Notes under the pieces: generated by a model
The model's input: only the letters and a program-made list of their open reading frames with translations
Databases searched by the model: none
Told to the model about the DNA's origin: nothing
Translations under genes and position numbers: made by a program
Assembly: GCF_024448715.1 (NCBI RefSeq)
Contig: NZ_JAMOHZ010000009.1
Span: 1 to 64,000, forward strand
Origin: Stutzerimonas stutzeri
GTDB lineage: Bacteria > Pseudomonadota > Gammaproteobacteria > Pseudomonadales > Pseudomonadaceae
Length of the DNA: 64,000 bases
Direction of reading: 5' to 3'
Shown: positions 56,779 to 64,000 of the stretch, piece by piece
How the letters are laid out: every line of letters starts with the position of its first letter
Position numbering within the stretch: the first letter of the stretch is position 1

Positions 56779-58179
56779 CTACTCAATGCCTTCGACCATT
56801 GCATCTAGGTAGGTAGCCCATTTGGCCAGGTCTTCGCGCTTTTCTCTTAGGTAGCTGTAACGGTCGTAGTGTTTTGCTTGGACTCCACTTCGCCCATGAG
56901 AGAGCAACCATGCCCTTCGCTGCTCATCCACTCCAAGCACTGCCAAATGGGTTTCGATGGTTACCCGCATCGTTCTCCAGGTGAAATAGCGAGTTAGGCC
57001 CCGTTTGGACAATGTCGCGCCGAGCCCGGAGAATATCTTTAGAGCCGTGTTTACAGACATCCGCCTGGTACCGTTTAGGGAAAATGGCCCTGGCGCCCGC
57101 TGAATCTCCAGTAGCGGTTCGAGAATTTCACCGACCCTTCCAGAGATTGGTAGAAGATGATCCCTCGGAGGGGTGTTTTTCCCACCTTTATAGTCAATCA
57201 AGCGAAGAACCTTTCCGTGCTCAGCATCTTCAATTAGGTCAGCCCAAGTCGAGCGCATGAGCATCTCCACTCGCTGCCCTGCCAGATAGATCATCGCCCT
57301 AGCTATCGCCTGCCGATTCCCTTCTAGCGAGTTGACGGCTCGCATCACCTCTCTCAACTCCTCCTTGGTGAGGGCCTCAGTGTTGGCACGCTCCGCACCT
57401 TCAATGGTGGGCAGATCTGCAACCGGGTTGAATCTGAGCCCGAACAGCACTGCATCGCCAGCCCTTAACGGGTTGAGATCGTGTTTTAAGCCGAACGAAA
57501 ACGCAGCTCGGAGATAAGCCCGAAGTCGATTAGCCGCAGTGAGCTTGCCATTCGTCGTGCTCGCCTCCGTCTTGCGGATTCCACGTCCTTTGGAAGCAGG
57601 TTTCCTACTGATGCAATGACGCAGGATTTCAGAAACATCTTCAGGTTGGATGTCTTTCGCCTTGGTTTCAGCCAGGGCCGGGAATGCCTCAATCACGTCG
57701 AGGCGCAACGCACCTAATACACCTTTAGCGCTTGTCTTACCGCGTCGCTCCATATCTGCGACGTAAGCCATTAACAACTGCTCAAGAGATCCTTGACGGG
57801 CGGCCAGGCTCTCATCCCTTCGCTGATCTGCAGTCCTCTGCAGGAGATGATGTTCGTAGGCTTCCAGCGTGGGGAAGTCGCGTGCTGCAGCCGACACTCG
57901 CTCTGCCTCTAATCGCCAGAACGAAAGCCCCCTGCTCTGGCCTTCAGATGAAAGCTCTCCAAAATGACCCAATTTCCTGCGTTCCTGCCGACCACCCCGG
58001 CGTACCGCCAGATACACCTCAATGCCCCCGTTGGGGCGGCGCTCTAGAAGCATCGAACCAGACCCGCGCACTCCTAACTGCTCGGAAAATGTTCGGGTGG
58101 GCGTATGAACTCCACCTTTCTTGATCGCCCCAGTTACTGCCCAGCTTTTAGCCTGAGCATCGGTCAGTTTGTATCCCAC
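56779..58179 (-). CDS. Tyrosine site-specific integrase of the island
   Basis: Integrates and excises the island at the tRNA-Thr 3' end. The 466 residues comprise an N-terminal arm-binding-like domain (MGYKLTDAQAKSWAV...), a core-binding domain (about 130-235, SLEQLLMAYVADMERRGK), and a catalytic domain with Arg303 in AGQRVEMLM, Lys around 331-334 (DYKGGKN), the second box WRTMR (Arg405), His428 in SHGRSG and the nucleophile Tyr438 in KHYDRYSYL. The HxxR box reads RTMR, with Arg402 in place of His. The gene starts 159 bp from attR and reads into the island; candidate arm sites overlap its promoter region, so Int may repress itself. Confidence 0.93.
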   Translation of the reverse strand: MGYKLTDAQAKSWAVTGAIKKGGVHTPTRTFSEQLGVRGSGSMLLERRPNGGIEVYLAVRRGGRQERRKLGHFGELSSEGQSRGLSFWRLEAERVSAAARDFPTLEAYEHHLLQRTADQRRDESLAARQGSLEQLLMAYVADMERRGKTSAKGVLGALRLDVIEAFPALAETKAKDIQPEDVSEILRHCISRKPASKGRGIRKTEASTTNGKLTAANRLRAYLRAAFSFGLKHDLNPLRAGDAVLFGLRFNPVADLPTIEGAERANTEALTKEELREVMRAVNSLEGNRQAIARAMIYLAGQRVEMLMRSTWADLIEDAEHGKVLRLIDYKGGKNTPPRDHLLPISGRVGEILEPLLEIQRAPGPFSLNGTRRMSVNTALKIFSGLGATLSKRGLTRYFTWRTMRVTIETHLAVLGVDEQRRAWLLSHGRSGVQAKHYDRYSYLREKREDLAKWATYLDAMVEGIE

Positions 58180-58202
58180 GTTGAGCGCTCCTATGCCGTT
58201 CC

Positions 58203-58225
58203 GCTCAACACTTTGCTCAACACTT
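58203..58225. repeat. Candidate integrase arm site, right copy
   Basis: Identical to 45118-45140: two tandem copies of GCTCAACACTT separated by T. It lies 24 bp upstream of the integrase start and could link integrase binding to control of its own gene. Confidence 0.6.
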
Positions 58226-58275
58226 ATATGGAAATCAACGAAATTATTCGAAAGCGTACGAAACGTTAAACATCA

Positions 58276-58286
58276 CTAAGTCGTTG
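58276..58286. repeat. Terminal 11-bp inverted repeat, right copy
   Basis: CTAAGTCGTTG, the exact reverse complement of 45076-45086, 52 bp inside attR. Confidence 0.5.
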
Positions 58287-58338
58287 ATTTATATAGATTC
58301 CGATATTTCATGAAAACACTGGAAATTTCAAAATCGAA

Positions 58339-58387
58339 GACTTGTAATCAGTAGGTCCCGAGTTCGACTCTTGGTGCCGGCACCATA
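58339..58387 (+). repeat. attR: 49-bp copy of the tRNA-Thr 3' part
   Basis: Identical over 49 bp to 45022-45070, from the anticodon stem to two bases past CCA. It lacks the acceptor 5' strand and D arm and is a tRNA remnant, not a gene. Confidence 0.95.
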
Positions 58388-58397
58388 CAAACGAAAG

Positions 58398-58421
58398 GCC
58401 CGCAGCGATGCGGGCTTTTTT
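58398..58421 (+). terminator. Original tRNA-Thr terminator, displaced by the island
   Basis: GCCCGC-AGCGAT-GCGGGC stem-loop followed by six Ts, 10 bp after attR. Its place right after the tRNA copy marks the pre-integration structure of the locus. The rest of 58422-58663 shows no convincing gene. Confidence 0.85.
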
Positions 58422-58663
58422 CGTTTCAGGCCTTGCCCCTGAGTTGACCAGCCGCGCGCCATTGTGAAGCGTCATTGCGGTCGTGGATTCGGCAGATGGC
58501 GGTCTCTGTACTGAAATTGGCTTTTCGCGTATGGCCTGCGCAATTAGGATCGTGTGCAGCCACTGCGGTGCCAAATACACAAGGCTCTGGCGCAAGTACC
58601 AGAGCCCCATGTTGTAGCCTAGCTGCCTCTTCCAGACAGCTTGCCTTTTGGCACCACATGCAT

Positions 58664-60895
58664 TCATGCCCGCTGGGTCGCCGCCCCAACGTCCATCAGC
58701 TTGTCCAGGGTGATCGGCAGGTCGCGAATGCGCTTGCCGGTGGCATGGTAGACCGCGTTGGCAATGGCGGCAGGCACACCGGTGATGCCGATCTCACCGA
58801 TGCCGCGCGCGCCGAACTCGTTGAATTTGAAGTCTGGGTGGTCGAGCAGGATAACGTCGATCTCCGGCTGGTCGGCATGTACCGGCACCAGATACTCGGC
58901 ATAGTTGTTGTTGACCGGGCGCCCATCACGGGGGTCGTATTCGGTCTGCTCGAAGAGCGCCATGCCGATCCCCATGACAATGCCACCCTCGACCTGATTG
59001 AGCGAGGTCAGCTTGTTGATGGCGCGCCCAACGTCGATGGCGCTGACCACGCGGGTAACGCGCAAATTGGAAACGCCTGGGTCCCAGCGCACCTCGACGA
59101 AATGCGCCCCGAACGAGCGAAAGGCATAGGTATCGGTGGACGCGCCTTCGGTGTGGGCTTCGCCGTCAGCACTGGCGAGCTGACGGGCCTTGAGCACCTC
59201 GGCGAAGCCGATCGCCTTACCATCACTGCTTTTGAGTTGGCCGTTTTCGTAAGTAAGGTCTTCTGGCTTGGCATCGGGGAAGGCGCCGCCTTCCAACGTG
59301 GCGTATTCCTTGAGCGCGTCGATGGCCTTGCGCCCGGCCGCGGCGATTGCCGGCAGGGTGGTCGCCGTGGCCCACGAACCACCAGAGATCGGCCCCGAGG
59401 GATAGGAAGAGTCGCCCAGCTCGACCTCGACCTTGTCCAATGGCACGCCGGTAACCTCACTGACCGCCTGGGCCACGATGGTGTAGGTGCCGGTACCGAT
59501 ATCCTGAGTGGCGCAAGAAGCGAAGGCCGAGCCATCGGCACGCAGCGAAACGCGTGCGTCGCATGGCCGGCGGATCGCCTCCCAGTTGCAGCTCGCCATG
59601 CCCCAGCCAATGATCTCGTTACCGTCGCGCATCGAGCCGACCTTCGGGTTGCGCTTGGCCCAGCCGAAGCGCTCGGCAGCCTGGTCGTAGGCATCACGGA
59701 TATGGTTGCTCGACCAGGGCAAGCCTTTACTCTCGTCAGAATCGGCATAGTTGCGACGGCGCAATTCGAGTGGGTCCATGCCGAGCTTTAGCGCCATTTC
59801 ATCCATCGCGGACTCCAGCGCAAACAGGCCCGGCGCCGCACCGGGGGCGCGCATCGAGGTTGGCGTGCCACGGTTGGTACGGGCAACGGCGTGGGTAACG
59901 CTCAGGTTTTCGCAACTGTACAGGGCCTGGGTCATCTTTCCGCACGATTCCACGTACGTCTGCATCTGGTCGATCGTGGATGTCGTGTAAGTCGTCTCGT
60001 GGCGCACCGACACCAAGCGACCATCGCCATCGGTGCCCAGCCGTAGACGCTGGCGGGTCTCGGGGCGGTGGCCGGTCGTGGTGAACATCTGCTGTCGAGG
60101 CACGACCACCTGCACCGGCCGCCCAATCTCACGGGCTGCGGCGGCCGCAGCGATGCCGTGCGGCCAGGGCCACAGCTTTCCGCCGAATCCCGAACCGAGA
60201 AACGGCGTCAGCACCTCGACACGATCCGGCGACAGGCCGAACACCTTCGCGTAGACGTTACGTGCGTTCACCACGCCCTGGGCGGTGTCGTACATGGTCA
60301 GCTTGCCATCGTTCCAGGCCGCCACTGCGGCGTGCATTTCCATCGGGTTATGGGTCTCGACGGGCGTGTAGTAGGTCGCATCGATGGTATGGGCAGCGCT
60401 CTGGAAGGCCTGCTCGGGATTGCCTCGGGTATGGTTGGATTTTTCCTGCATCTGCGTGCCGCCTTGCTCGACGGCCTGGTCGAGGTTGGCGATGGCCGGA
60501 CTTTGCTGATAATCGACCTTGACCTTGTAGGCGGCCGCACGCGCATTTTCGAAGGTATCGGCGACCACCAGCGCGACGAACTGGCCGGCGTAATAGACGT
60601 GGTTATCCTCGAACGGCAGGCGCACCTCGTCGACCTTGTTCTCCTGCGCCATGCTGCTCGGCGTGTGATAAAGCTTCGGAAAGTGGCCGTGGTGAAAGAT
60701 ATCGATCACGCCGGGCGACTGTTTCGCCACGCTGGTATCGATATTGGTGATCTCGCCGCGGGCGATGGTGCTGAACACGCCGTAGGCATGCACCATCCCG
60801 TCGAGGTTGTTGTCCGAAGAGTACTTGGCACGGCCGGTCAGCTTCAGCGGCCCGTCGATGCGTGGTTTGGCAGCACCGATGATCTTTTCGCTCAT
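58664..60895 (-). CDS. paoC: Aldehyde oxidoreductase, molybdenum cofactor-binding subunit (PaoC-like)
   Basis: Catalytic subunit (743 residues) of a xanthine-dehydrogenase-family enzyme that oxidises aldehydes to acids with water as oxygen donor. The aldehyde-oxidase hammerhead domain covers about 20-130, followed by molybdopterin-binding repeats with PFLGSGFGGK, RTNRGTPTSMRAPGAAPG and GTGTYTIVAQ. The catalytic Glu is in GARGIGEIG near the C-terminus. Length and order fit E. coli PaoC (732). The ATG at 60895 is preferred to 60925; AGGA stands upstream. It starts 26 bp after the paoB stop, as the last gene of paoABC. A maturation gene of the XdhC/PaoD type, usual in such operons, is not seen directly downstream, where the island is inserted nearby. 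Confidence 0.92.
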   Translation of the reverse strand: MSEKIIGAAKPRIDGPLKLTGRAKYSSDNNLDGMVHAYGVFSTIARGEITNIDTSVAKQSPGVIDIFHHGHFPKLYHTPSSMAQENKVDEVRLPFEDNHVYYAGQFVALVVADTFENARAAAYKVKVDYQQSPAIANLDQAVEQGGTQMQEKSNHTRGNPEQAFQSAAHTIDATYYTPVETHNPMEMHAAVAAWNDGKLTMYDTAQGVVNARNVYAKVFGLSPDRVEVLTPFLGSGFGGKLWPWPHGIAAAAAAREIGRPVQVVVPRQQMFTTTGHRPETRQRLRLGTDGDGRLVSVRHETTYTTSTIDQMQTYVESCGKMTQALYSCENLSVTHAVARTNRGTPTSMRAPGAAPGLFALESAMDEMALKLGMDPLELRRRNYADSDESKGLPWSSNHIRDAYDQAAERFGWAKRNPKVGSMRDGNEIIGWGMASCNWEAIRRPCDARVSLRADGSAFASCATQDIGTGTYTIVAQAVSEVTGVPLDKVEVELGDSSYPSGPISGGSWATATTLPAIAAAGRKAIDALKEYATLEGGAFPDAKPEDLTYENGQLKSSDGKAIGFAEVLKARQLASADGEAHTEGASTDTYAFRSFGAHFVEVRWDPGVSNLRVTRVVSAIDVGRAINKLTSLNQVEGGIVMGIGMALFEQTEYDPRDGRPVNNNYAEYLVPVHADQPEIDVILLDHPDFKFNEFGARGIGEIGITGVPAAIANAVYHATGKRIRDLPITLDKLMDVGAATQRA

Positions 60896-60921
60896 GGTTG
60901 CAATCCTGTCTTGGCTATCCG

Positions 60922-61908
60922 TCAACCCGCGGTGAGGTTGGTCAGCGTGCGCACGATGGCCTGCTGTCCTAGCGGAATCTTGAATGCGTTGTGCTCGTAG
61001 CCCTTGGCCCCTTGCATGGCGATGCGCGCGGCCTTTTCGAAGGTAGCGGTATTCGCCGGTTGCCCTTTGAGTGCCTGTTCAGCTTCCCGTGCTCGCCACG
61101 GCTTGGTGCCGACACCGCCGAGTGCCAGGCGCGCATCGCGGATGATATGGCCGTCGAGTGCCACGATTGCCGCGCTGGAGGCCAGCGCAAACTGATATGA
61201 CGAGCGATCGCGCAGCTTCAGGTAGGTCGATTTGGCGCCCTGGATCGGCGCATCGAGGGTGACGTGGGTAATCAGCTCATCGTCCTTGAGCGCGAACTCT
61301 TCCCAGGGCTTGTCGCCTGGCAGCAGGTGAAAATCGAGAAAGTCGATGTCGCGCGGACCATCGGGACCGATCACGCTAACCGTGGCGCCGATGGCTGCCA
61401 TCCCCACACACATGTCGGAAGGATGGCTGGCGATGCACTGATCGCTGGTGCCCAGCACAGCGTGCACCGAGCGGTTGAAGCCGCCGATGGCCGAGCAGCC
61501 CGAACCCGGGTCGCGCTTGTTGCACGCCGAGTGGCCGTCGCGAAAGTAGGGGCAGCGCACCCGCTGCATGACGTTGCCACCAGTGGTGGCCTTGTTACGC
61601 AGTTGGGTCGAGGCCCCGGAGAGCAGCGCTTCGGAAAGCACGGTGTAGTGCTTCTCAACACGCGGATGGCGGGCCAGCGCAGCGTTACTGACCATCGCCC
61701 CGATCCTCAGGCGTCCATCATCGAGTTCCTCGACCTGATTGAGTTGCAGTCGATTGACGTCGACCATCAGCTCGGGGCGCATGATGTCGAGCTTGACCAT
61801 GTCCAGCAGGTTGGTGCCACCGGCCAGGAATGAGGCCCCCTTGGCGCCAGCATAAGTGGCTACCGCCTGGTCGACGCTCTCGGCGCGGCTGTAATCGAAA
61901 TGGCGCAT
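60922..61908 (-). CDS. paoB: Aldehyde oxidoreductase, FAD-binding subunit (PaoB-like)
   Basis: Electron-transfer subunit of 328 residues. The FAD domain is recognisable from FLAGGTNLLDMVKLDI and NKATTGGNVMQR. After it come four Cys in RCPYFRDGHSACNKRD, GSGCSAIGG and SDQCIASHP. E. coli PaoB is known for an extra [4Fe-4S] cluster bound by such an insert, and the same is expected here. A perfect AGGAGGT precedes the ATG at 61908. The gene follows paoA by 9 bp, so the subunits are co-translated. Confidence 0.92.
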   Translation of the reverse strand: MRHFDYSRAESVDQAVATYAGAKGASFLAGGTNLLDMVKLDIMRPELMVDVNRLQLNQVEELDDGRLRIGAMVSNAALARHPRVEKHYTVLSEALLSGASTQLRNKATTGGNVMQRVRCPYFRDGHSACNKRDPGSGCSAIGGFNRSVHAVLGTSDQCIASHPSDMCVGMAAIGATVSVIGPDGPRDIDFLDFHLLPGDKPWEEFALKDDELITHVTLDAPIQGAKSTYLKLRDRSSYQFALASSAAIVALDGHIIRDARLALGGVGTKPWRAREAEQALKGQPANTATFEKAARIAMQGAKGYEHNAFKIPLGQQAIVRTLTNLTAG

Positions 61909-61917
61909 GTCGACCTC

Positions 61918-62628
61918 CTAGGCGAGCTTCATCTGCTTGCGCGCCGACTGGACGGCGCTGAGGATGTTCTTGTAGGCACCGCAACGGCAGATGTTGCCGC
62001 TCATTGCTTCGCGCACGGAGAGATCGTCCTTGCCGACGCTGGGATCGTTGAGGATGGCTACCGCCATCATCATCTGGCCCGAGGTGCAGTAGCCGCACTG
62101 ATAGGCGTCGTGTTCGAGAAACGCCTGCTGGATGGGATGCAGCTGGCCATTGCGTTCGAGCCCTTCGACCGTAGTGATCTCATCGCCGTCATGGGCGATG
62201 GCCAGGCTCAGGCAGGAATTGACCGCCTGGCCGTTGACATGGAGGGTGCACGCCCCGCACTGGCCGTGATCGCAGCCCTTCTTGGTGCCGGTAAGACCGA
62301 GCGGGTGACGCAGCACGTCGAGCAGTACCATGTTGGCCGTGACATCGAGCGTGTGGGGTTGACCGTTGACCTTGAGGGTGATGCGCTGGTGGCCTGCCGC
62401 CGGGGCCGCCTCGCCATCGGGGCGCTGTGCTGCTGGCTCCTCGGCGTCATTGACGTATCCGACCCGTGCCCAGGCTGGCACAGCGGCTGCTGCCAGGCCT
62501 GTGGCCCCGACTGCCTTGAGAAAGGCACGGCGCGACCTGGAAGCAGTGTCGGGATCATGGATCCCCACCTCGCTGTCGTCCTTGTTTTCGGCGCTCTGCC
62601 CAGGAGAATTACGGTTATCGTCTGCCAT
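61918..62628 (-). CDS. paoA: Aldehyde oxidoreductase, 2Fe-2S subunit with Tat signal (PaoA-like)
   Basis: Iron-sulfur subunit of 236 residues. A twin-arginine signal (SRSRRAFLKAVGATGLAAAA, about 33-52) directs the folded complex to the periplasm. The plant-type [2Fe-2S] site is CDHGQCGAC plus a later Cys (VNSCLSL), and the second [2Fe-2S] domain has CGYC and CRC. The ATG at 62628 with GAGGC upstream is chosen; the frame is open to 62688. The long acidic stretch before the Tat motif is also seen in PaoA relatives. It is the first gene of paoABC; the substrate is expected to be aromatic or other aldehydes, by family knowledge. Confidence 0.92.
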   Translation of the reverse strand: MADDNRNSPGQSAENKDDSEVGIHDPDTASRSRRAFLKAVGATGLAAAAVPAWARVGYVNDAEEPAAQRPDGEAAPAAGHQRITLKVNGQPHTLDVTANMVLLDVLRHPLGLTGTKKGCDHGQCGACTLHVNGQAVNSCLSLAIAHDGDEITTVEGLERNGQLHPIQQAFLEHDAYQCGYCTSGQMMMAVAILNDPSVGKDDLSVREAMSGNICRCGAYKNILSAVQSARKQMKLA

Positions 62629-62989
62629 GGTTGCCTCATCGCTGGGCTGCCTTGAGGCAGCGGATTTGCTGGACTGAGCGCCTCGCATTTCGCCTGTAGC
62701 GCGAATGCGAGCCTTACCCCGACTTCTCCTAATTCCCTGCGACCAACATTTACTCCGTGATTCGTCCGATCACTGGCGATTGAGATAATTCCCGCGATCG
62801 GGCCGGAGCTGCGCAACCGCCTGCATTGTCATGTGCCCTTTTCCGACCGGTACGAGCAGCAGGGGCTGTTCGTCGCTGGCGGATATATGACAACTTTGCG
62901 CCAATACCGAATAAGGCTTTGAGCCACAGAACCATGGGGCGCACCCATCCTGACTCAAGCTCAATGCCGACCTGCAGGTGCCCGGCGGC
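62629..62989. other. Gap between the hybrid kinase and paoA
   Basis: About 360 bp without a supportable gene. It must hold the paoABC promoter; I see no clear hexamers, hairpin terminator or repeat. Confidence 0.5.
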
Positions 62990-64000
62990 TCAAGCCAGTA
63001 GGTGGTCGAGGAGCACTTCGAGCTGTTGCATGGAAAACGGCTTGGCCAGTGTCGGGGTGCCAGGTTCGCCAACCGTCGCGCCGTAACCGGACACGTACAC
63101 CACCTTCAAGCCCGGCTGCATATCACGCGCCTGCGCTGCCAGTTCAAGCCCTGACTGGCCGGGTAGCGTGATGTCGGTCAGCAGGATCTCGAAGCGTTGT
63201 CTGCCCAACAGCTGCAGAGCCGTTTCCGCATCGGCGGCGCCCGTCGCCTGATGTCCGAGCACGTCGAGCATTTCGCAGGTCATTTCGAGTATCGCCGGTT
63301 CGTCTTCGACGACCAGAACCTGCGGCGACGTTGCCGTCGAGTCGACTGCCTCGACGACGCCGCTCGAGATTGACGGCTGTTGTCGCTTGGGCCGATTGGC
63401 CAGCAGATGTCGCAGTTTTCGCGCCAATTGCTCGAGGCGATACGGCTTGCTGATCAGCTCGACACCGGGATCGAGCCGGCCGCCGTGAACGATGGCGTTT
63501 TGCGTGTAACCGGAGGTGAACAACACCACGATATCTGGTAACAGCTGCTGGGCCTGGCGCGCCAGCTCGGGGCTGCGCAGCGGGCCTGGCATCACCACGT
63601 CAGTGAACAGCAGGTCGATCGCCAGTCCGCTCTGCAAGATACTCAGGGCACTTTGCGCATCGTTGGCGCGCAGCACGCTGTAGCCAAGGCTGCCCAGTTG
63701 ATCGACTACGGTCGCCTGCACCGCCAGGTCGTCCTCAACCACCAGCACGGTTTCGTGCCCGCCGGTGATCGGCCCGCTCGGCGGCGGTGCCGGCGCCCGC
63801 TCCGCCTGCAGCGTGCGCGGCAGATAGACCTTGACCGTGGTTCCGTGGCCGACCTCGCTGTACAGCCGAATGTGCCCTCCGCTTTGCTTGGCGAAGCCGT
63901 AGGCCATCGACAATCCGAGGCCGGTGCCTTCGCCTTCCGGTTTGGTGGTGAAGAAGGGTTCGAATACACGCTCGGTCAGTTCGACCGACATGCCGATGCC
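62990..64000 (-). CDS. Hybrid histidine kinase, C-terminal part (HATPase end plus two receiver domains)
   Basis: Only the last 337 codons lie in the window; the N-terminus is beyond the right edge. The visible part begins inside the HATPase domain (FEPFFTTKPEGEGTGLGLSM, the G2/F-box), then a receiver around LVVEDDLAVQ with phospho-acceptor Asp in LLFTDVVMPG, and a second receiver around LVVEDEPAILE with Asp in ILLTDITLPGQSG. Both receivers have the conserved Lys (SKPYRLEQ, AKPFSMQQ). Two receivers in tandem suggest a phosphorelay or sink. The kinase is close in type to the one at 34704. It reads toward paoABC, 361 bp away, but a functional link is not shown. Confidence 0.88.
   Translation of the reverse strand, partial: GIGMSVELTERVFEPFFTTKPEGEGTGLGLSMAYGFAKQSGGHIRLYSEVGHGTTVKVYLPRTLQAERAPAPPPSGPITGGHETVLVVEDDLAVQATVVDQLGSLGYSVLRANDAQSALSILQSGLAIDLLFTDVVMPGPLRSPELARQAQQLLPDIVVLFTSGYTQNAIVHGGRLDPGVELISKPYRLEQLARKLRHLLANRPKRQQPSISSGVVEAVDSTATSPQVLVVEDEPAILEMTCEMLDVLGHQATGAADAETALQLLGRQRFEILLTDITLPGQSGLELAAQARDMQPGLKVVYVSGYGATVGEPGTPTLAKPFSMQQLEVLLDHLLA

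Larger units (their letters stand above)
45071..58387. mobile_element. Integrative genomic island in tRNA-Thr, 13.3 kb
   Basis: The island is bounded by 49-bp direct repeats (attL 45022-45070, attR 58339-58387). Gene content, left to right: alpA-like (+), yfjI-like (+), NTPase-nuclease (-), serine recombinase (-), cysteine-peptidase-like protein (-), small ORFs (-), tyrosine integrase (-). A 23-bp sequence occurs identically near both ends (45118 and 58203), and an 11-bp sequence occurs inverted near both ends (45076 and 58276). No capsid, packaging or conjugation genes are seen, so it is probably a satellite-like or mobilisable element. AlpA plus YfjI are typical of P4-like islands. Codon use and GC of the 52.4-58.2 kb part look more AT-rich than the flanks. 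Confidence 0.93.

Noticed and set aside
58426..58689. Minus-strand open frame with several Cys (CMWCQKASC)
   Set aside because: It overlaps the 3' end of paoC, has no ribosome-binding site and lies in the noncoding stretch after attR; support is too weak.

Overview
The window is GC-rich gammaproteobacterial chromosome, most likely a Pseudomonas of the stutzeri group (Stutzerimonas). The basis is gene order: the block from 16.1 to 31.6 kb (two-component pair, tex, thioesterase, gshA, argA, argE, phosphate transporter, DUF47, CYTH protein, GspE-like ATPase) follows, from memory, the order of P. aeruginosa PA5199-PA5210. A DUF2388 gene and many GTAGGGTGG...CCACCCTAC intergenic elements also fit. 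No database search was possible.

Layout. (1) 1-15994, minus: the first 5331 codons of a giant two-partner-secretion-type filamentous adhesin that runs off the left edge. (2) 16.1-31.6 kb: conserved core genes. These are an EnvZ/OmpR-type pair (AmgS/AmgR in Pseudomonas), Tex, a PaaI-like thioesterase, glutathione and arginine synthesis (gshA, argA, argE), phosphate transport (DUF47 + PiT), a CYTH phosphatase and an orphan secretion ATPase. REPIN-like repeats lie between them. (3) 31.9-44.9 kb: two divergent murein L,D-transpeptidases, a 1566-residue multi-sensor hybrid histidine kinase, DUF2388 and osmC, a TRAP transporter split into divergent dctP and dctQM, and a methyltransferase.

(4) 44993-58387: an intact tRNA-Thr(TGT) followed by a 13.3-kb integrative element. 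A 49-bp direct repeat of the tRNA 3' part, 45022-45070 and 58339-58387, brackets it. It carries an AlpA-like regulator and a YfjI-type (DUF3987) protein at the left end and a tyrosine integrase at the right end. Its cargo is: a 1321-residue NACHT/STAND-like NTPase with a C-terminal PD-(D/E)XK-type nuclease motif; a serine recombinase; a large protein with a C39-like cysteine peptidase core; a small ORF behind a strong promoter with an overlapping operator-like palindrome; a degenerate array of 49-nt hairpins with a period near 114 bp; and two small proteins. The NTPase-nuclease and the unrecognised peptidase module are the best candidates for an undescribed, probably anti-phage, system.

(5) 58.6-64 kb: back in the core chromosome, a paoABC-type periplasmic molybdenum aldehyde oxidoreductase operon, then the C-terminal part of a second hybrid histidine kinase that runs off the right edge.
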